In this document: piece after piece, positions 32,101 to 43,375 of the stretch
Numbering within the stretch: the first letter of the stretch is position 1
How the letters are laid out: the number at the start of each line of letters is the position of its first letter
Source: Eopsaltria australis
Lineage: Eukaryota; Chordata; Aves; Passeriformes; Petroicidae
NCBI GenBank assembly: GCA_034509425.1
Contig: JAVTVJ010000566.1
Location: 1,784,953-1,848,952, forward strand
DNA: 64,000 bases
Direction: 5' to 3'
The notes under the pieces: model-generated
Seen by the model: only the letters and a program-made list of their open reading frames with translations
Databases searched by the model: none
What the model was told of the DNA's origin: nothing
Translations under genes and position numbers: made by a program

Positions 32101-33090
32101 TCCAGCTGTGTGGATCCATCACCTCCTCCTCCTGCTCTGCCACCCCCAGGACTTCTCCTGCTGTGTCCTTGTCACTCTCTGGAAGGCACAGCCTCAGCTC
32201 AGGCTCTCACAAATCCATCACAGGTGTCTTTCCTGTCCTGCTGGCTGCTTTCCATCTCTGTTTCTCCTCTCAAATCAACGCGCAGCATTTCTGATTAACA
32301 GCTACCCATTAAACACAGGGACAGAATTCTGACTTTTACTGCTCAGAACCACAGCCAGGCTGAGCTTCTGGGGAGCCCCAGAGCAAGGGGGCAGCCCTGG
32401 TGCTTCCCCTCCTCCTGTCCCCACCTCCCCACTTGTTCAAAGGTCACTCTGCTGGGATCATTCCTCTCCCCAGCGTGCTCTGCATTGATTTTCCAGGTTT
32501 TTAAGGTTTCTCAATTTCCACCATGAAGTGCTGAGCAATCCTTGCCGTGTGCAGAATTCATTCCACACCTTGGGAAGGGCACTCTCCCTTGCCAGACTGG
32601 ATTCTTTGTAGAGTCAGCTCTGTTGAAATGGTGACATCATTTTCTCCTCTGTTGTCTGGTAACTTTGATTTGTTTTCCTCTTCTTCATTTTTTTTTTAAA
32701 CTTTCTGAACAGAACTAGAATTTTCCCTCCTTATTATTCAAGCCAGATGTTTTTTTTTTTAATTGCAAACAAATCACCTCTTTTTTCACACAAACTGAGG
32801 CAACTTTTAGGGTGGCCTTGGATTGGGATGTCCCCAAAGCCCCTGCCCCATGTACACACTCACAACCTCACTGCTTTGGGGTGGGCAGGGATTAATCCCT
32901 CTGCACCAACAGCATTTCTCTTCTCATAATTGTGTAAAACACTTCCAAGCCTTTTTTGGGGGTGTATTCAGCATCCTTGCACTGTGACAGGGTTGTAGTA
33001 GGGCCATGAAATGACTCATCAGCATTTCTGTGTCCATACCTCCTGCAATTTGTATGGAAATTTTTATTTGGCAGTGGCTGGACAAGGAGT
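29110..33090. other. Intergenic DNA without a recognised gene
   Basis: AT-rich sequence without a recognisable exon, RNA gene or array. Short A- or T-rich runs occur at about 29220-29275 (TTTA-rich) and 30120-30160 (A-rich). Confidence 0.6.
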
Positions 33091-33095
33091 GATAG

Positions 33096-33220
<125 letters not shown>

Positions 33221-36010
33221 ATGTGACTCATTTCTGCTCTTTGCCTGTGTGACAATTTATGAGCAGGCCAAAGCCCAAAGTACAATTCCTCTGTCCTTCA
33301 GAGATCTCCAAGTGTTTATTTCCAGCAGAAGTGATGGCCAGGTCTCCACAATGTTATCATTCAACAGCAGATGCAGCTCTAAAACTATTTGTGGTGTTTA
33401 TTCATCTGTGCAGGAATGAGGTGAATCTGCAATGAGGAATGTCCAGAGATTTTGTACAAATAGCTGGAATGAGTTCTCTCCATTTTTAGCAGCAGTAGTT
33501 AATGGACCTATATGCTGATTTTTGTAATTAAGTCTGTTTCTGATTATAAAGCAACGTCAAATGTCCTGTAAGATTTGAAAAGCCTCCCTACTTTTTTAGG
33601 TTTTAGCTCCCTTTTACTTAAAAAATATTAATAGATTAGCAAGCTTGGAGATGCTGTTTCCTTGCATGAGCAAAATAATAAAGAAAACCAAGGTTTCCAA
33701 GGCCTCTACATTATAAACCAGGTTAAATTCTCATGTTTGTCTTTTTTCCATCACACAATGGGATTCAGTGGAAGTGCAAGAGTTTAAGTGAACTTGAAGA
33801 GATGTTTTGTCAAAGGTAGAATTTCTGGTGATGCAGGGATGCAGGGCTCTCTTACTCTGGTGAGTTTTTCCTCTCACAGTTCTTGTCAGCAGAATCTCCT
33901 TTTCTGTACACTCAGAATTGTCAGGTATGATTTATTTCAGAGTCTCAGCCCTATTTTTTCCCTCTCTCCCTGTACTTTTCAATTGTTTGTGATCTTGTCC
34001 ATGCCCAGCTCTGGAGAGTTTGGGAATGAGATGATGGCACAGGCTGGGGTCAGCCTGCTGTGACTTGGGACAATTTCCTTTCATGAAATAGGGGTTGCTG
34101 GATGCACAATTTATTCTTGATGGGGGGGACAGCACACAACAAACTGTAGAGTTGCAAAAAAGAAAACAAATGATAGCCATAAAAAATTGACACTTGTGGC
34201 AATTGGGTTGGAGGACTGTGTCCTGCACACAAACTAGAAGACCTGCAGTATAAATTCAGAACTCAGCTCTTGAGAGCAACTCATTGTGGTCAAAATTATT
34301 ACCATAGAATGAAAATTCCCAGGTTTATCAATGTAATACGAAAGATTTCTCCTTCTTCCTAGGTTCTCTTTCCAGGGAGTATCTTGTATCTTTTCCAGAG
34401 AATATCCAGAGACACTTCCTTTGCAGATCTGAACATTCTGGTTTCATCTTTAAAATGAATAGATTTGTGTTCCCTTACAGTTGCTGTGAAAATTAAATTT
34501 CTTCTTCCTGCATCAGTTATTCTCTGTTGTTTTCTGAGCAAAGAACAATCCTTGCACTTATTTCCCTCTTAGGTCCTGAAATGTTTCTGGATTTCAGGGT
34601 TTGAAATTCTTCCTGTCTCTTTCCTCTCTCCCCTCAATACATTGCTGTTCAGTTCAGTAACTTCTTAAATCTGATTTAGTGGCTTGAATTACAGGTTCTG
34701 TCAGGTTTATTTACAAGTAGCTCCAGTCAGAGGAGTGAAGGCAGCTCCAGCTGCTCATTCCCTCTTGGGGGCTTTTCTCCAGAGCTGATGATGTTCCCCA
34801 GTTACTGGAGAACACAGATTCCAAGCTGTTGCATTTCCATTACAGGTGGATGCAGAGGGGCAGGCAATGGTTTTGCTTCCCTTCTGAATGATTTCAAGTG
34901 GAACAGCAGAGTCTGAGCCTGCCTGGGCTGTTTCTCCCCAGCCCCACGTGGGGAGAGGCTCCCTGTTTGTTTGTGGCATGTTAATGACAGAAATCGGCTC
35001 TTTAATGACAGAAATGTGAGTTTTTGCTGCAATCCTCGTTGCAAGGAGTGCAGGATTTCTCCAGTGGTGGGGTTGGTGATGCTGTCCCTGCTCTGTGATG
35101 TGAAGGTGACCAAGGAATGTTTTCCATGGCCCTGTGCTGGTCCTGGCAGGGCTTGGAGCAGCCCCCAGCAGAAAATGATTTTGAAAAGCTGAGCCCATCC
35201 CTGACTTTCAAACGACTCTGAGAAGCTGGTGACATTTCTGGGTGACCATCAATGCTCTGCTGGATGAGTCAGTGGTGTGGCTGAGCCCTGGGCATGACAG
35301 ATGTTTGCTCATTAGCCATGAGATGCTGTTCTGACTTCTGCTGTCCCCAGTGCCTGACAGGAGAGTGACCTGTCCTGCTGGCACTGCCTGGGCAAGGGAT
35401 TTCATTCCCACAATCAATTCAGAAACAAAGAAATCCTCCATGGGTATTGCATGTTCTTTATTTAAAAATAACATTTTTTATCTAAATGGTATTTTGAGTC
35501 AAATCATATCAGCCTCCGCATATTTTCTCTCTTTCTTTTTCTTTGTTTTTGGCAACTTTAAGAGGTAGAAATTTCCTCACAAAAGACTGGACCTTGCCTT
35601 TGTTACAGACCATTTTTCCACTTGTAACTGTGCAAAAAAAAAACCAAAAAAACAACGAGAAGCAATCAGCAAAACCAAGGCCATCAAACAATAAAAGCCT
35701 GGAGTTCAGAAATCATCTCAAACTGAAATACTCAAACCCTCAGCTCTCAGGACCTCTCTGCTGTGCAGGGTGCACGGGGGTGAATCCACGTGAATGCTGA
35801 TCATTTCTCAGTGTCATCCCACAGTCCTGGTCCGCTCCTTGACAGAGGTAAATTACCTCAGAGCTCTTGGAGGCAGAATCACAAACCAGAATTTTAGAGT
35901 TTAATTTTGGTTTGTGCACCCCAGGGAGCACAGGAGCTCTGTAGGGTTTGGGTGAAGGTGAGGATGTGGTGAAGTTACACCCTGAGCAGGAACAGCTGCT
36001 TGTAGGAGCA
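33221..36010. other. Intergenic DNA without a recognised gene
   Basis: No exon, RNA gene or transposon was recognised between the GAAA tract and the CR1 fragment. Confidence 0.6.
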
Positions 36011-36014
36011 GTAC

Positions 36015-36382
36015 AGGACAATTCATGGAATATTCATGGAATTACAGGATGGTTTGGGTTGGAGGAGAACTTAAAATTTATCTCATTCCGTGCCCTGCCA
36101 TGGGCAGGAACACCTTCCACTATCCCAGGCTGCTCCAAGCCCCTTTCAACCCAGCCTGGAGCATTCCCAGGGGAATCCACAACCTCTCTGGACACCCAGT
36201 TCCACTGTCTCACCACCCTGACAGTGAAGAATTTCTTCCCAATATCCCATCTAACCTTAATCTCAGCTTAAAGCCATCCCCCCTCGCCCTCTCAGCCCAC
36301 ACCTTCACAAAAATCCCTCTCCATCCTCCTGGTGAGCCCCTTTTAGGCCCTGGAAGGGGCTCTAAACTCCCCCCAAAACTTT
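36015..36382 (-). mobile_element. CR1 LINE, 5'-truncated 3' fragment
   Basis: Read on the minus strand it matches the well-known avian CR1 3' region. The final codons of the reverse-transcriptase ORF are recognisable in VRQWNWVSREVVDSPG (TGGAACTGGGTGTCCAGAGA at DNA level). The 3' UTR with CTCCTCCAACCCAAACCAT follows, and the element ends in degenerate ATTCCATGA-type 8-bp repeats rather than poly-A. The 5' truncation at about 36380 is typical of CR1 insertions. Small indels and stops in the ORF part show it is an old, inactive copy. Confidence 0.9.
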
Positions 36383-39000
36383 CCCTTCATGCAGAGTTAA
36401 TTCTGCTTTATTTCCTAGGTTATCATTGAAGTTAAAACCAAACATCTGTCTGTGTTCTGTGCTGCAGGTTTTGGCAGATGTAGGAATTTAAGGAGAGATT
36501 TTCCTACTGATCCTGACACTCTGCTACCCTTTTGGGAGTTTCATTAGACAAAAATATGGTTGTATTGGCAAGAGGAAAACTGGTAATAAACTGAATTTAC
36601 TGCCCAGCTGGTGACTGGGTCTAGAACTCCAGTTAGGAATTCTGGAATTGCTCTGAGCCTTTTTCTTCCTCCTTTTGTTCTACAGTCTGGAAATGTTTGG
36701 GGGATCAAGTCTAGGAGCAAGCAATTCTCCAGACAGAGCCTGAAATGGTTACAGTGCAGAAAAAGATAATTATTTTAGGAAATAATGTCATTTAAGAAGT
36801 GACTGTCACTTCAGGGGAGTTTGCTGCAATTCAGACACCCCTTCTAAGTGAAGAAGTGAGGGAGCTGCATAAAACAAAGAGGTTTTTGCTTTGCTAAGCT
36901 GAACTCTTCTGTGGGTACCTCAGTCCAGGTGTGGGGTCTGATGCTCTCAGGGAATTTGAAAAAAGCTGGGGGGGCAAAATGAAGTGGAGCTATTTTGGCA
37001 TGCTGAGGCAAAAAGAAGAGACAGAAAAGCAGAATAGAAACCCAAGACCTCTGAAAATCCTGGTCTTTTGAAGCTAAAGTGTAATTAAGGACATAAGTAT
37101 GATTTTAATTTCATTTCACACTAAGAAACACACTCTATAGCTTCTGTGTTTTGGGGAATTAGACATAAAATCATTAAGAAAATAAGACAATGTAAATACT
37201 AAATGATTCAGTGCCTTAAACTCAATGAAATGATAAATCTGAGAGGTGGAAATGCCACGAGCCACACTGTGAAGGTTTAGTGTCACTCCCACATTCAGCA
37301 ATTCCATTTCATGCAGCACTGTTTAAAAATGTTCCTTTTCTTCCTAATCCCAGCTCCTTTCATCCCCCTGTCACAGATTAAAGGACAGTGCCAAAAAAGG
37401 GAGGATTTTAATTGGTGCCAAGGGTTTTTTGGGTTTTTTGGGTTTTTTCCTTCCCAAGTGTGCACAGATGCACTGAACCCCTCTGGCTGGACAAGGCCAC
37501 TCTGATTTGCTGCAAAAATTCTGTGACTCAAAGTGACATCTGTGATGAGTCCCCCCTGCCAAATACACCAGAGAGAGCTTCAGAAATAAAGGGGACAATT
37601 ATTAAATAACTTTACAGATCAAGTGGACTTTAATTTACTAACAGTCAACACCTCCTATAAAATAAAAAACAACGGGAGGAGGAAACTCTCCTTGAAAAAT
37701 GTAACTTGTGCCCCTCAGAGGAGGGAGAAATATTCCAAATGGGAAGTGAGAGGGACACTGAGGATGAAGCCAAATTAGAAAGTTTGTTTTGTGGAAAAAA
37801 CCCAAAAAACTTTGTGGAAAAAAACCCAAAAACTTTGTGGAAAAAGCCAAAATCCTTGTGGAAAAAAACCCAAAGATTTTGTAGTGGAGGTCAGGGGAGA
37901 AAATATCCAAGTTTCCTTTTAGGGCCAGTTTTGTGGGTTTAATAGAAAAACGAATAAACAAAGCGAATTTTGGGGGGATCTAAGGAAATGCAAAGCCTGT
38001 GAGAAATACACTGCCAGGTTTGGGGGGTTGGGAACAGGAAAAAAAGGTCCTGAAGGTTCCAAACCCAAATGCTGCAAGAGCCCTGCAGTCACTGAGGATG
38101 CACAGCCAGGCTCCTGCATTCCCATCCTGCTCCTGAATTCCCATCCTGCCACCTGAACACACAGAGCAGGCTCAATTCAGGATTTCCTGGCATTTTCCCT
38201 CTTTACACCTCTGCCACATTCCTGGGAAAGTCTGGGAGAGCTGCACAAAGCAAAAGCTGACAATTCATGGGGTTTTCAGCAAATGAAGCCAAGCAGGGAT
38301 CTGATTTTTGCTCATTTAAACCTTTACTAGAGGCTGGTTTCTGTGGGATATAATAGTAGTATAAACCTCAGTATATACTAATTAATACTATATTATGCTC
38401 TGATATTTTATTAGTAATATATTTAGCATTAGTAGACAGTTTTCTTTCTCAGAGGGTGAATATTGCTCTGTGTATAAATCTAATTTATCTTGAAGAAAAA
38501 TGTACATTAACAATATATATCTATTCTTAAAATCTTCCTCTGCTAAACCCCAAAAAACCCCAAAACACAAAAAAAACCCCACAAGGCAAAACACCACTGA
38601 ACTGAGTTTGTTTCATTGTTTGCATAACACCTTTTTTTCTCCTTTAAAATGAAATTAAAAGAATACAGATTTTTGTTCCCAATGTGGCTCAAATGTGCCA
38701 TAATTTTTAATGGAGGTGTGTGAGAGCTGCACAGTTTGCTCTGAATGCAAAGGAATGGAAATCTTATTCCCCACCTTGCACTGTGGACTTTATTCCTGTA
38801 GGAAAACCATTTTCCTGGGAAGAATCCCTCCGTGCACAGCTGGATGTGTTATTCCACACATCTGTATCAGTTATTTCATTGCTGGCATTATCTCAGGCAG
38901 ATCATTTCACATTATTAAAGCTCCACAATGCATCTTTTCAATCCCATAAATCCAGCTGCCTCTTTTAGGAACTCTGCCTCTTTAATTTCTGTGTTTGACA
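36383..39000. other. Intergenic DNA downstream of EFCC1
   Basis: No gene was recognised. It contains an A-rich tandem repeat of about 23 bp (TTGTGGAAAAAAACCCAAAA type, four copies, 37787-37883) and a short (GGGTTTTTT)n run at about 37427-37448. Confidence 0.6.
37787..37883. repeat. 23-bp tandem repeat (TTGTGGAAAAAAACCCAAAA)
   Basis: Four copies of a GTGGAAAAA(A)CCCAAAA unit spaced 21-23 bp apart, with one diverged copy. Confidence 0.85.
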
Positions 39001-39069
39001 CGTGAATGACACAGCAAAAGCACCTTGGAAGAAACCTATTTTTTTTTTAACTTTTGCCCCAGGAATTAT

Positions 39070-39075
39070 TTTATT
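39070..39075 (-). terminator. EFCC1: Candidate EFCC1 polyadenylation signal AATAAA
   Basis: The first AATAAA found on the minus strand below the EFCC1 stop codon, giving a 3' UTR of about 1 kb. This is a positional argument only. Confidence 0.35.
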
Positions 39076-39464
39076 GCTGATTAAAACATTCCAAGGCATC
39101 AACACCATGATTTTTACATTAATTTGCCTGCATGTGGGGCCCAGTTTGTGTCCCTGCAGTTGCACTGAGGGAAATTAAACTTGAGAACCCAGCAAGAGTT
39201 GTTTGCTAACACAGAATGGCAGCAAAGTGAATTTCTCAGCCCTTCCTTTCCCTGAGAGCCTGGGAACAAGACTGCTTTGGAGCTTCCTCAAGCACTTAAA
39301 TGTAACTTTTTATGTAAAATCTGGCTGTTGTCAGGAAAGGCTGCTGCATGTTCCTAAGGCATCTCTATAACTGCAAATACAAAACTCAGCAGAGCAATAA
39401 AAGCTCTGGAGTTAAATAAGGTGAATAATTGAGTGAGAAACACAGAGCCCTTAAAACCAGTCTG

Positions 39465-39950
39465 TTTTGTACCAGTCCCTTCCCAGTTTTCCAGTCCAGT
39501 CCCACTTTTCCAGGGCTGTAAATCTGTGTGGATCAGGTGGGTGTGCTGGGAATGGTTTGGTGCCAGTCCAGTCCCAGTTTTCCAGGGCTGTAACTCCATG
39601 TGGGTCAGGTGAGTGTGGTGGGAATGGTTTGGTACCAGTCCCTTCCCAGTTTCCCACTCCAATCCCAATTTTCCAGAGCTGTAAATCCATGTGGGTCAGG
39701 TGAGGGTCGTGGGCACAGTTTGGTACCAGTCCAGTCTCAGTTTTCCAGTCCAGTCCCACTTTTCCAGGGCTGTAAATTTCTGGATCAGGTGATGTGGTGG
39801 GCACAGTTTGGTACCAGTCCAGTCCCAATTTTCCAGAGCTGTAAATCCATGTGGGTCAGGTGAGGCACAGTTTGGGCACAGTTTGTGCACAGTTTGGGTC
39901 AGGTGAGTGTGGTGGGCACAGTTTGGTGCCAGCCCAGTCCCAGGGCACCC
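39465..39950. repeat. 72-92-bp minisatellite in the EFCC1 3' UTR or 3' flank
   Basis: At least five copies of a composite unit: GTACCAGTCCAGTCCC, TTTTCCAGGGCTGTAAAT, CATGTGGGTCAGGTGAG and GTGGGCACAGTTTG. Unit starts fall at 39469, 39560, 39632, 39723, 39811 and 39926, so the period alternates between about 72 and 91 bp as an extra 20-bp CCAGTCCAGTCCCA block comes and goes. It begins about 140 bp past the EFCC1 stop. Confidence 0.9.
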
Positions 39951-40088
39951 CAGGGCTGGGGTTTGCAGTCCAGGTCAGGCAGGGCTGGGCTGGTGCCCTT
40001 CCCTCGGGTCACTCCTTGCTCCTGGCCACTCCAGAGCTGGACAAATGTCCCTGATTCCTCCTTGCAGCTGCCCTGGGGCTGGCTGGGC

Positions 40089-40222
40089 TCAGCAGGAGAT
40101 CACCAGGGGGTTGGACAGGGAGCGTGGGCTCTGTGCCTGCTCCAGGGGCTGCTTGTGCAGCAGCTCACAGGCTGTCAGCTCCTGCTGCAGGGTGTCCAGC
40201 ACTTCAAACAGCTGGGCTTTGC
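40089..40222 (-). CDS. EFCC1: EFCC1 last coding exon (C-terminus)
   Basis: The exon encodes KAQLFEVLDTLQQELTACEL, then LLHKQPLEQAQ and SLSNPLVISC followed by TGA (40091-40089). The acceptor CCCAAG ends at 40223. It starts with two bases that complete a Gly codon from the previous exon. The ending NPL-ISC and the preceding helix match the C-terminus of vertebrate EFCC1 (formerly CCDC48). A helical, partly coiled-coil C-terminal segment is predicted from the leucine spacing. EFCC1 has no established biochemical role; the family name reflects N-terminal EF-hand-like motifs and a long coiled coil. Confidence 0.92.
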
Positions 40223-40469
40223 CTTGGGAGAGACAATTGCAAACATCAGCAATTGAACAAAGTAAGGAAGGTGCAGTTTCAGTCATAACAGGCTCTTTTC
40301 TTCATAGGTGCCCTTTCAAGTGGTTATCATAAAATGTCTAAATTTTGTGACCAAATCATTAATTCCTGTCCATAAAAATGTGAGCAAATCTGGGCTCAAT
40401 TCTCTTCTCTGTCAGTTCTCTTGCTTCCTTCCCTGCCCACTGAGGCCTCATGAGTGAACAAAGACTATT

Positions 40470-41438
40470 TCACATCCCAGCCACCAACCCAACCATCCAC
40501 TTTGGCTTGTCAGAGAAGGATGTTTGATTACAAACATCAGGAAAGCTGCTCAGCCCTCCCCAAGTGCACAGCCAGGCCGTGGAGAGCAGGGAAGGTGAGC
40601 TGTGCATGGCAGGGGTGGTGCAGAATGGACTGGCAGTTTTAGGGAGCTGAGCTGTGCCGCTCTTACAAAGGGAGGAGCTTTGAGCAGCATCCCCTGGAGC
40701 CTCTGCTCCTGTGCAGGATAACTGGCAGCACCTTCTGGACCCTGTGCTGTGGGTGCAGAAAAAAAAAAGAGGAAGGAAAAAAAGTCTCCTCTCCTGTTCT
40801 CCCAGAACACCAAACCCATGGCTCAGCTGTGCTTTCTCTCTGTGTTGCTCTCCTGGAGCCCACAAAGGTCTGTCTTTGCCCCTCTTTGCTCCTTCTGAAG
40901 AGCACAGCCTGGCTCTGGGCTGCCCTGGATTGATGGGCTCAAAGAAAAACAGCCTTTGAAACTGCAGACCCCAGGAGAGTTCAATGCTCTTCTCCCTAAA
41001 ACCCTGTAAATAAATAATATTCTCCAAACCTGAGCCCCCCAGGCCACTTCTACTCCTTTCTAATCCTGTCTTTGACTGCTGCCTGCCTGTTAAAAGCCCC
41101 TCCCAGCCACCTTGCTGGGACAGGTTGTTCATTTCTTGGGGGTGAATACAAATGTTCTGCCAACAGGAACAAAGGAAGCAAATCAGAGCCTGGGGGCTGC
41201 GATCCCTGCAGAGGCAGCTCCAGACCATTGGCAAGGGACAGGAGTTTGCAGCTTTCATTTTCACACCAGGAACACAAAATTCTGTTATTAGAGGAGTGCA
41301 GGTGTGCTCTGGTTTCTGCACAGAACTGTTCTGATGTGGAAATCCTGTGCTGCAGCAGAGGAACACAACACACGGGGAAGCAAACCTGAGAAACAGCTGC
41401 ATTACACAGCTGGGCATTCTCCCACTTCCTTGTATCAA
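40470..41438 (-). other. Long open frame (322 codons) in the last EFCC1 intron, function unsupported
   Basis: An uninterrupted minus-strand frame of 969 nt lies in the intron between the last two EFCC1 exons. Its translation is rich in Ser, Leu, Cys and Gly, has no recognisable domain or repeat, and contains no clear signal peptide. Other frames here are also fairly open, which suggests compositional chance. I do not call it a gene. Confidence 0.15.
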
Positions 41439-41708
41439 TGAAACCCTACAAACATTTGTAGGATACTGAATTACCCGTCAAAGGCCAAGTTTTAATTAAA
41501 ATTTGGCCAAAAAAGCACCCTAGATGTGGTTTTGATGCATCACAGACTAGAAAGCATCACTTTCTATTGCTAATCTTCTTGCAAACTACCTCCTTCTCCC
41601 CAGCCTGTACCCCAGGATTTGAAATATTATGTTTCTACCCATCCAGTGTTTGTCCCAAAAGGACACTTCTCATGTTTCTTGGGCTTTAGAGGTGATTTTT
41701 TTCCTTAC

Positions 41709-41778
41709 CAGGCTGGGGGTCACGGCAGGATTCCAAAGTGCTCAGCAGGATTTTCCCCAGGGCTCTCTTAGAGATGTT
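41709..41778 (-). CDS. EFCC1: EFCC1 exon encoding NISKRALGKILLSTLESCRD
   Basis: A 70-nt exon in frame with its neighbours, with acceptor TTTAAAG (AG at 41779-41780) and donor GTAAGG (41703-41708). It encodes NISKRALGKILLSTLESCRD plus PQP and the first base of a Gly codon. The segment is one of the most conserved parts of EFCC1 and anchors the identification. It continues the long C-terminal helix begun in the exon at 43217-43375. Confidence 0.93.
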
Positions 41779-42374
41779 CTTTAAAAAAACAAAACAAGAT
41801 TATGGCACAAATACATCCTTCACCTTCAGTTCACAGACATGCAACAGAACCCATGTGCAGGGCATTTACATTTGGAAACTACAACAAAATGACATTGAAT
41901 CCTCATTAACACAAGACTTGATATTTGCTTTATTTTCAAGCAATTTATCTTAGACCCTGCTCAGACAGAGGGTTGTAATTCCTGAATAGAGCTGTGGAAA
42001 GAGAAGTAACAACTATTCCATGGAAAATACAGAATTTTCCAGAGTCTGTGCCTGAACAGCTGTAGGTGGCAAGGAGGGTAAGCAGAGCAAAAGCTTTCTG
42101 AGCCCTTTGCCAGGTCTGTGGGGAAGGTGAACTGCACCTGGTGGTGTTATTTTAGAAAAATAAACCAGACCCAGCTGAAGGACAGAGCAAATGTCCTGTG
42201 GCAGGGCCACTGCTGGATCTAGAGATGCAACAAACATCAGCCAGAGTGAGAGCACTGTAAAAACCACTCAAGACTTGGATGGTGATAATTTTACATAAGA
42301 AATCTGGTGGGACATTACATAACGAGCCTGGAAAAGCAAACTCCACTCATTTGCTGTCAAGACACTGGTATGTG

Positions 42375-42911
42375 CTTTCTGGGTCCTGCAATCAGTTTAA
42401 TTAGCACTTAGAGAGCCCAGATCTGCAGGGACAGGTTGTTCTTGCTAAAACTTCAAGAAGTGGAAGTGGAAGGAGCAATTGTGGGAGGAAGATGCTGTTA
42501 CCTCCAGGCAAAGCTGGCCTTGCTCCCTGATTCTGGGACTCTCCCACCTGCCTGGCTGCCCCAGTGGGGACAGGGGCAGACTGGGAAGCAGTTTGGGGAT
42601 TTCTCATGGTCCCAGCAGCACTGTGTGAGGTTTTATTTATTTATTTATTAGCCCTGACTGGGTGTGTGCCTTTGGACAGTCACTGCTTGGTGGGAGGTTC
42701 TGTTGTAAATGAAATACTTCAAAAATGAAGGTGAAAATGCTGAAGAAGTGACCCCCAACCCCCCAGGTTCTGATGGAAAAAGTTTTTTTTGTCTCAGGTT
42801 TATCCCACCAGGGATTTAGGGGGTTCTTGCTAAACTCTCCTGGGAGTTTTATCCCTTTAATACTGACTCAGAGTTACCTTAGGATGCAGTTAAAGGTCCT
42901 GTTCTAGAAGG
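42375..42911. repeat. Duplicated block, copy A (in an EFCC1 intron)
   Basis: About 537 bp are repeated in direct orientation at 53860-54377. The first 265 bp or so (from TTCTGGGTCCTGCAATCAG to the TTTATTTATT run) differ by about one base; the rest differs at many sites and by a roughly 20-bp indel. No TG...CA ends or poly-A were recognised. Open frames in the two copies are identical because the DNA is. Confidence 0.95.
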
Positions 42912-43216
42912 GAAAATACAGATTCTGGAATCTTCCTGATTACTCACTGCTTTGTTTTCCTCATTTCCCCTAAATTTTTGTTTAGAGGATAAAAAGCTGG
43001 AAGATCCAGCTCCAAGGAGATCTTCAGGCTTTTAGAAATCCAGCCTTAGGGCTCTAAGCTTTCAGCAATCACCAGGCAGTTCCCATGGCAAACACATGTA
43101 AAAATCTGTCCTGGTGTGAAGGATTTTGTACATAACAGAAGGGATAAATAAAATTTTTAGCTTGGAATGGACCACAAAAACCACTTTTCAGTCCCAGGAC
43201 TGCTTTCTCACCATAC

Positions 43217-43375
43217 CAGCTCTCGGAGCTGTTGGAGGAGCTGCAGAACATCCAGGAGCTTCTCCTCCACCAGCGACAGCCGAACCCTCTCTGTCTCCAG
43301 CATCTGCAGCTCCACCTTCAGCAGCTCCGCCTCCTCCACCTTCTGCTGCAGCTCCCCGAGCAGGGGCCCTTTCAC
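43217..43375 (-). CDS. EFCC1: EFCC1 coiled-coil exon (53 codons)
   Basis: A 159-nt exon in phase 0 at both ends, with acceptor TTTTGTGCAG and donor GTATGG. The translation runs [53 protein letters not shown]. Hydrophobic residues at heptad positions and many Glu, Lys and Gln make it a clear coiled coil. The [20 protein letters not shown] core is diagnostic of vertebrate EFCC1. It is GC-rich compared with flanking introns. Joined with the next exon it gives LRELNISKRALGK, an uninterrupted helix. Confidence 0.95.

Noticed and set aside
42401..42607. Identical 68-codon frames at 42401-42607 and 53885-54091, at first sight a duplicated small gene
   Set aside because: Both strands are equally open and the identity follows from the duplicated DNA block. 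No splice sites, signal peptide or domain support translation.
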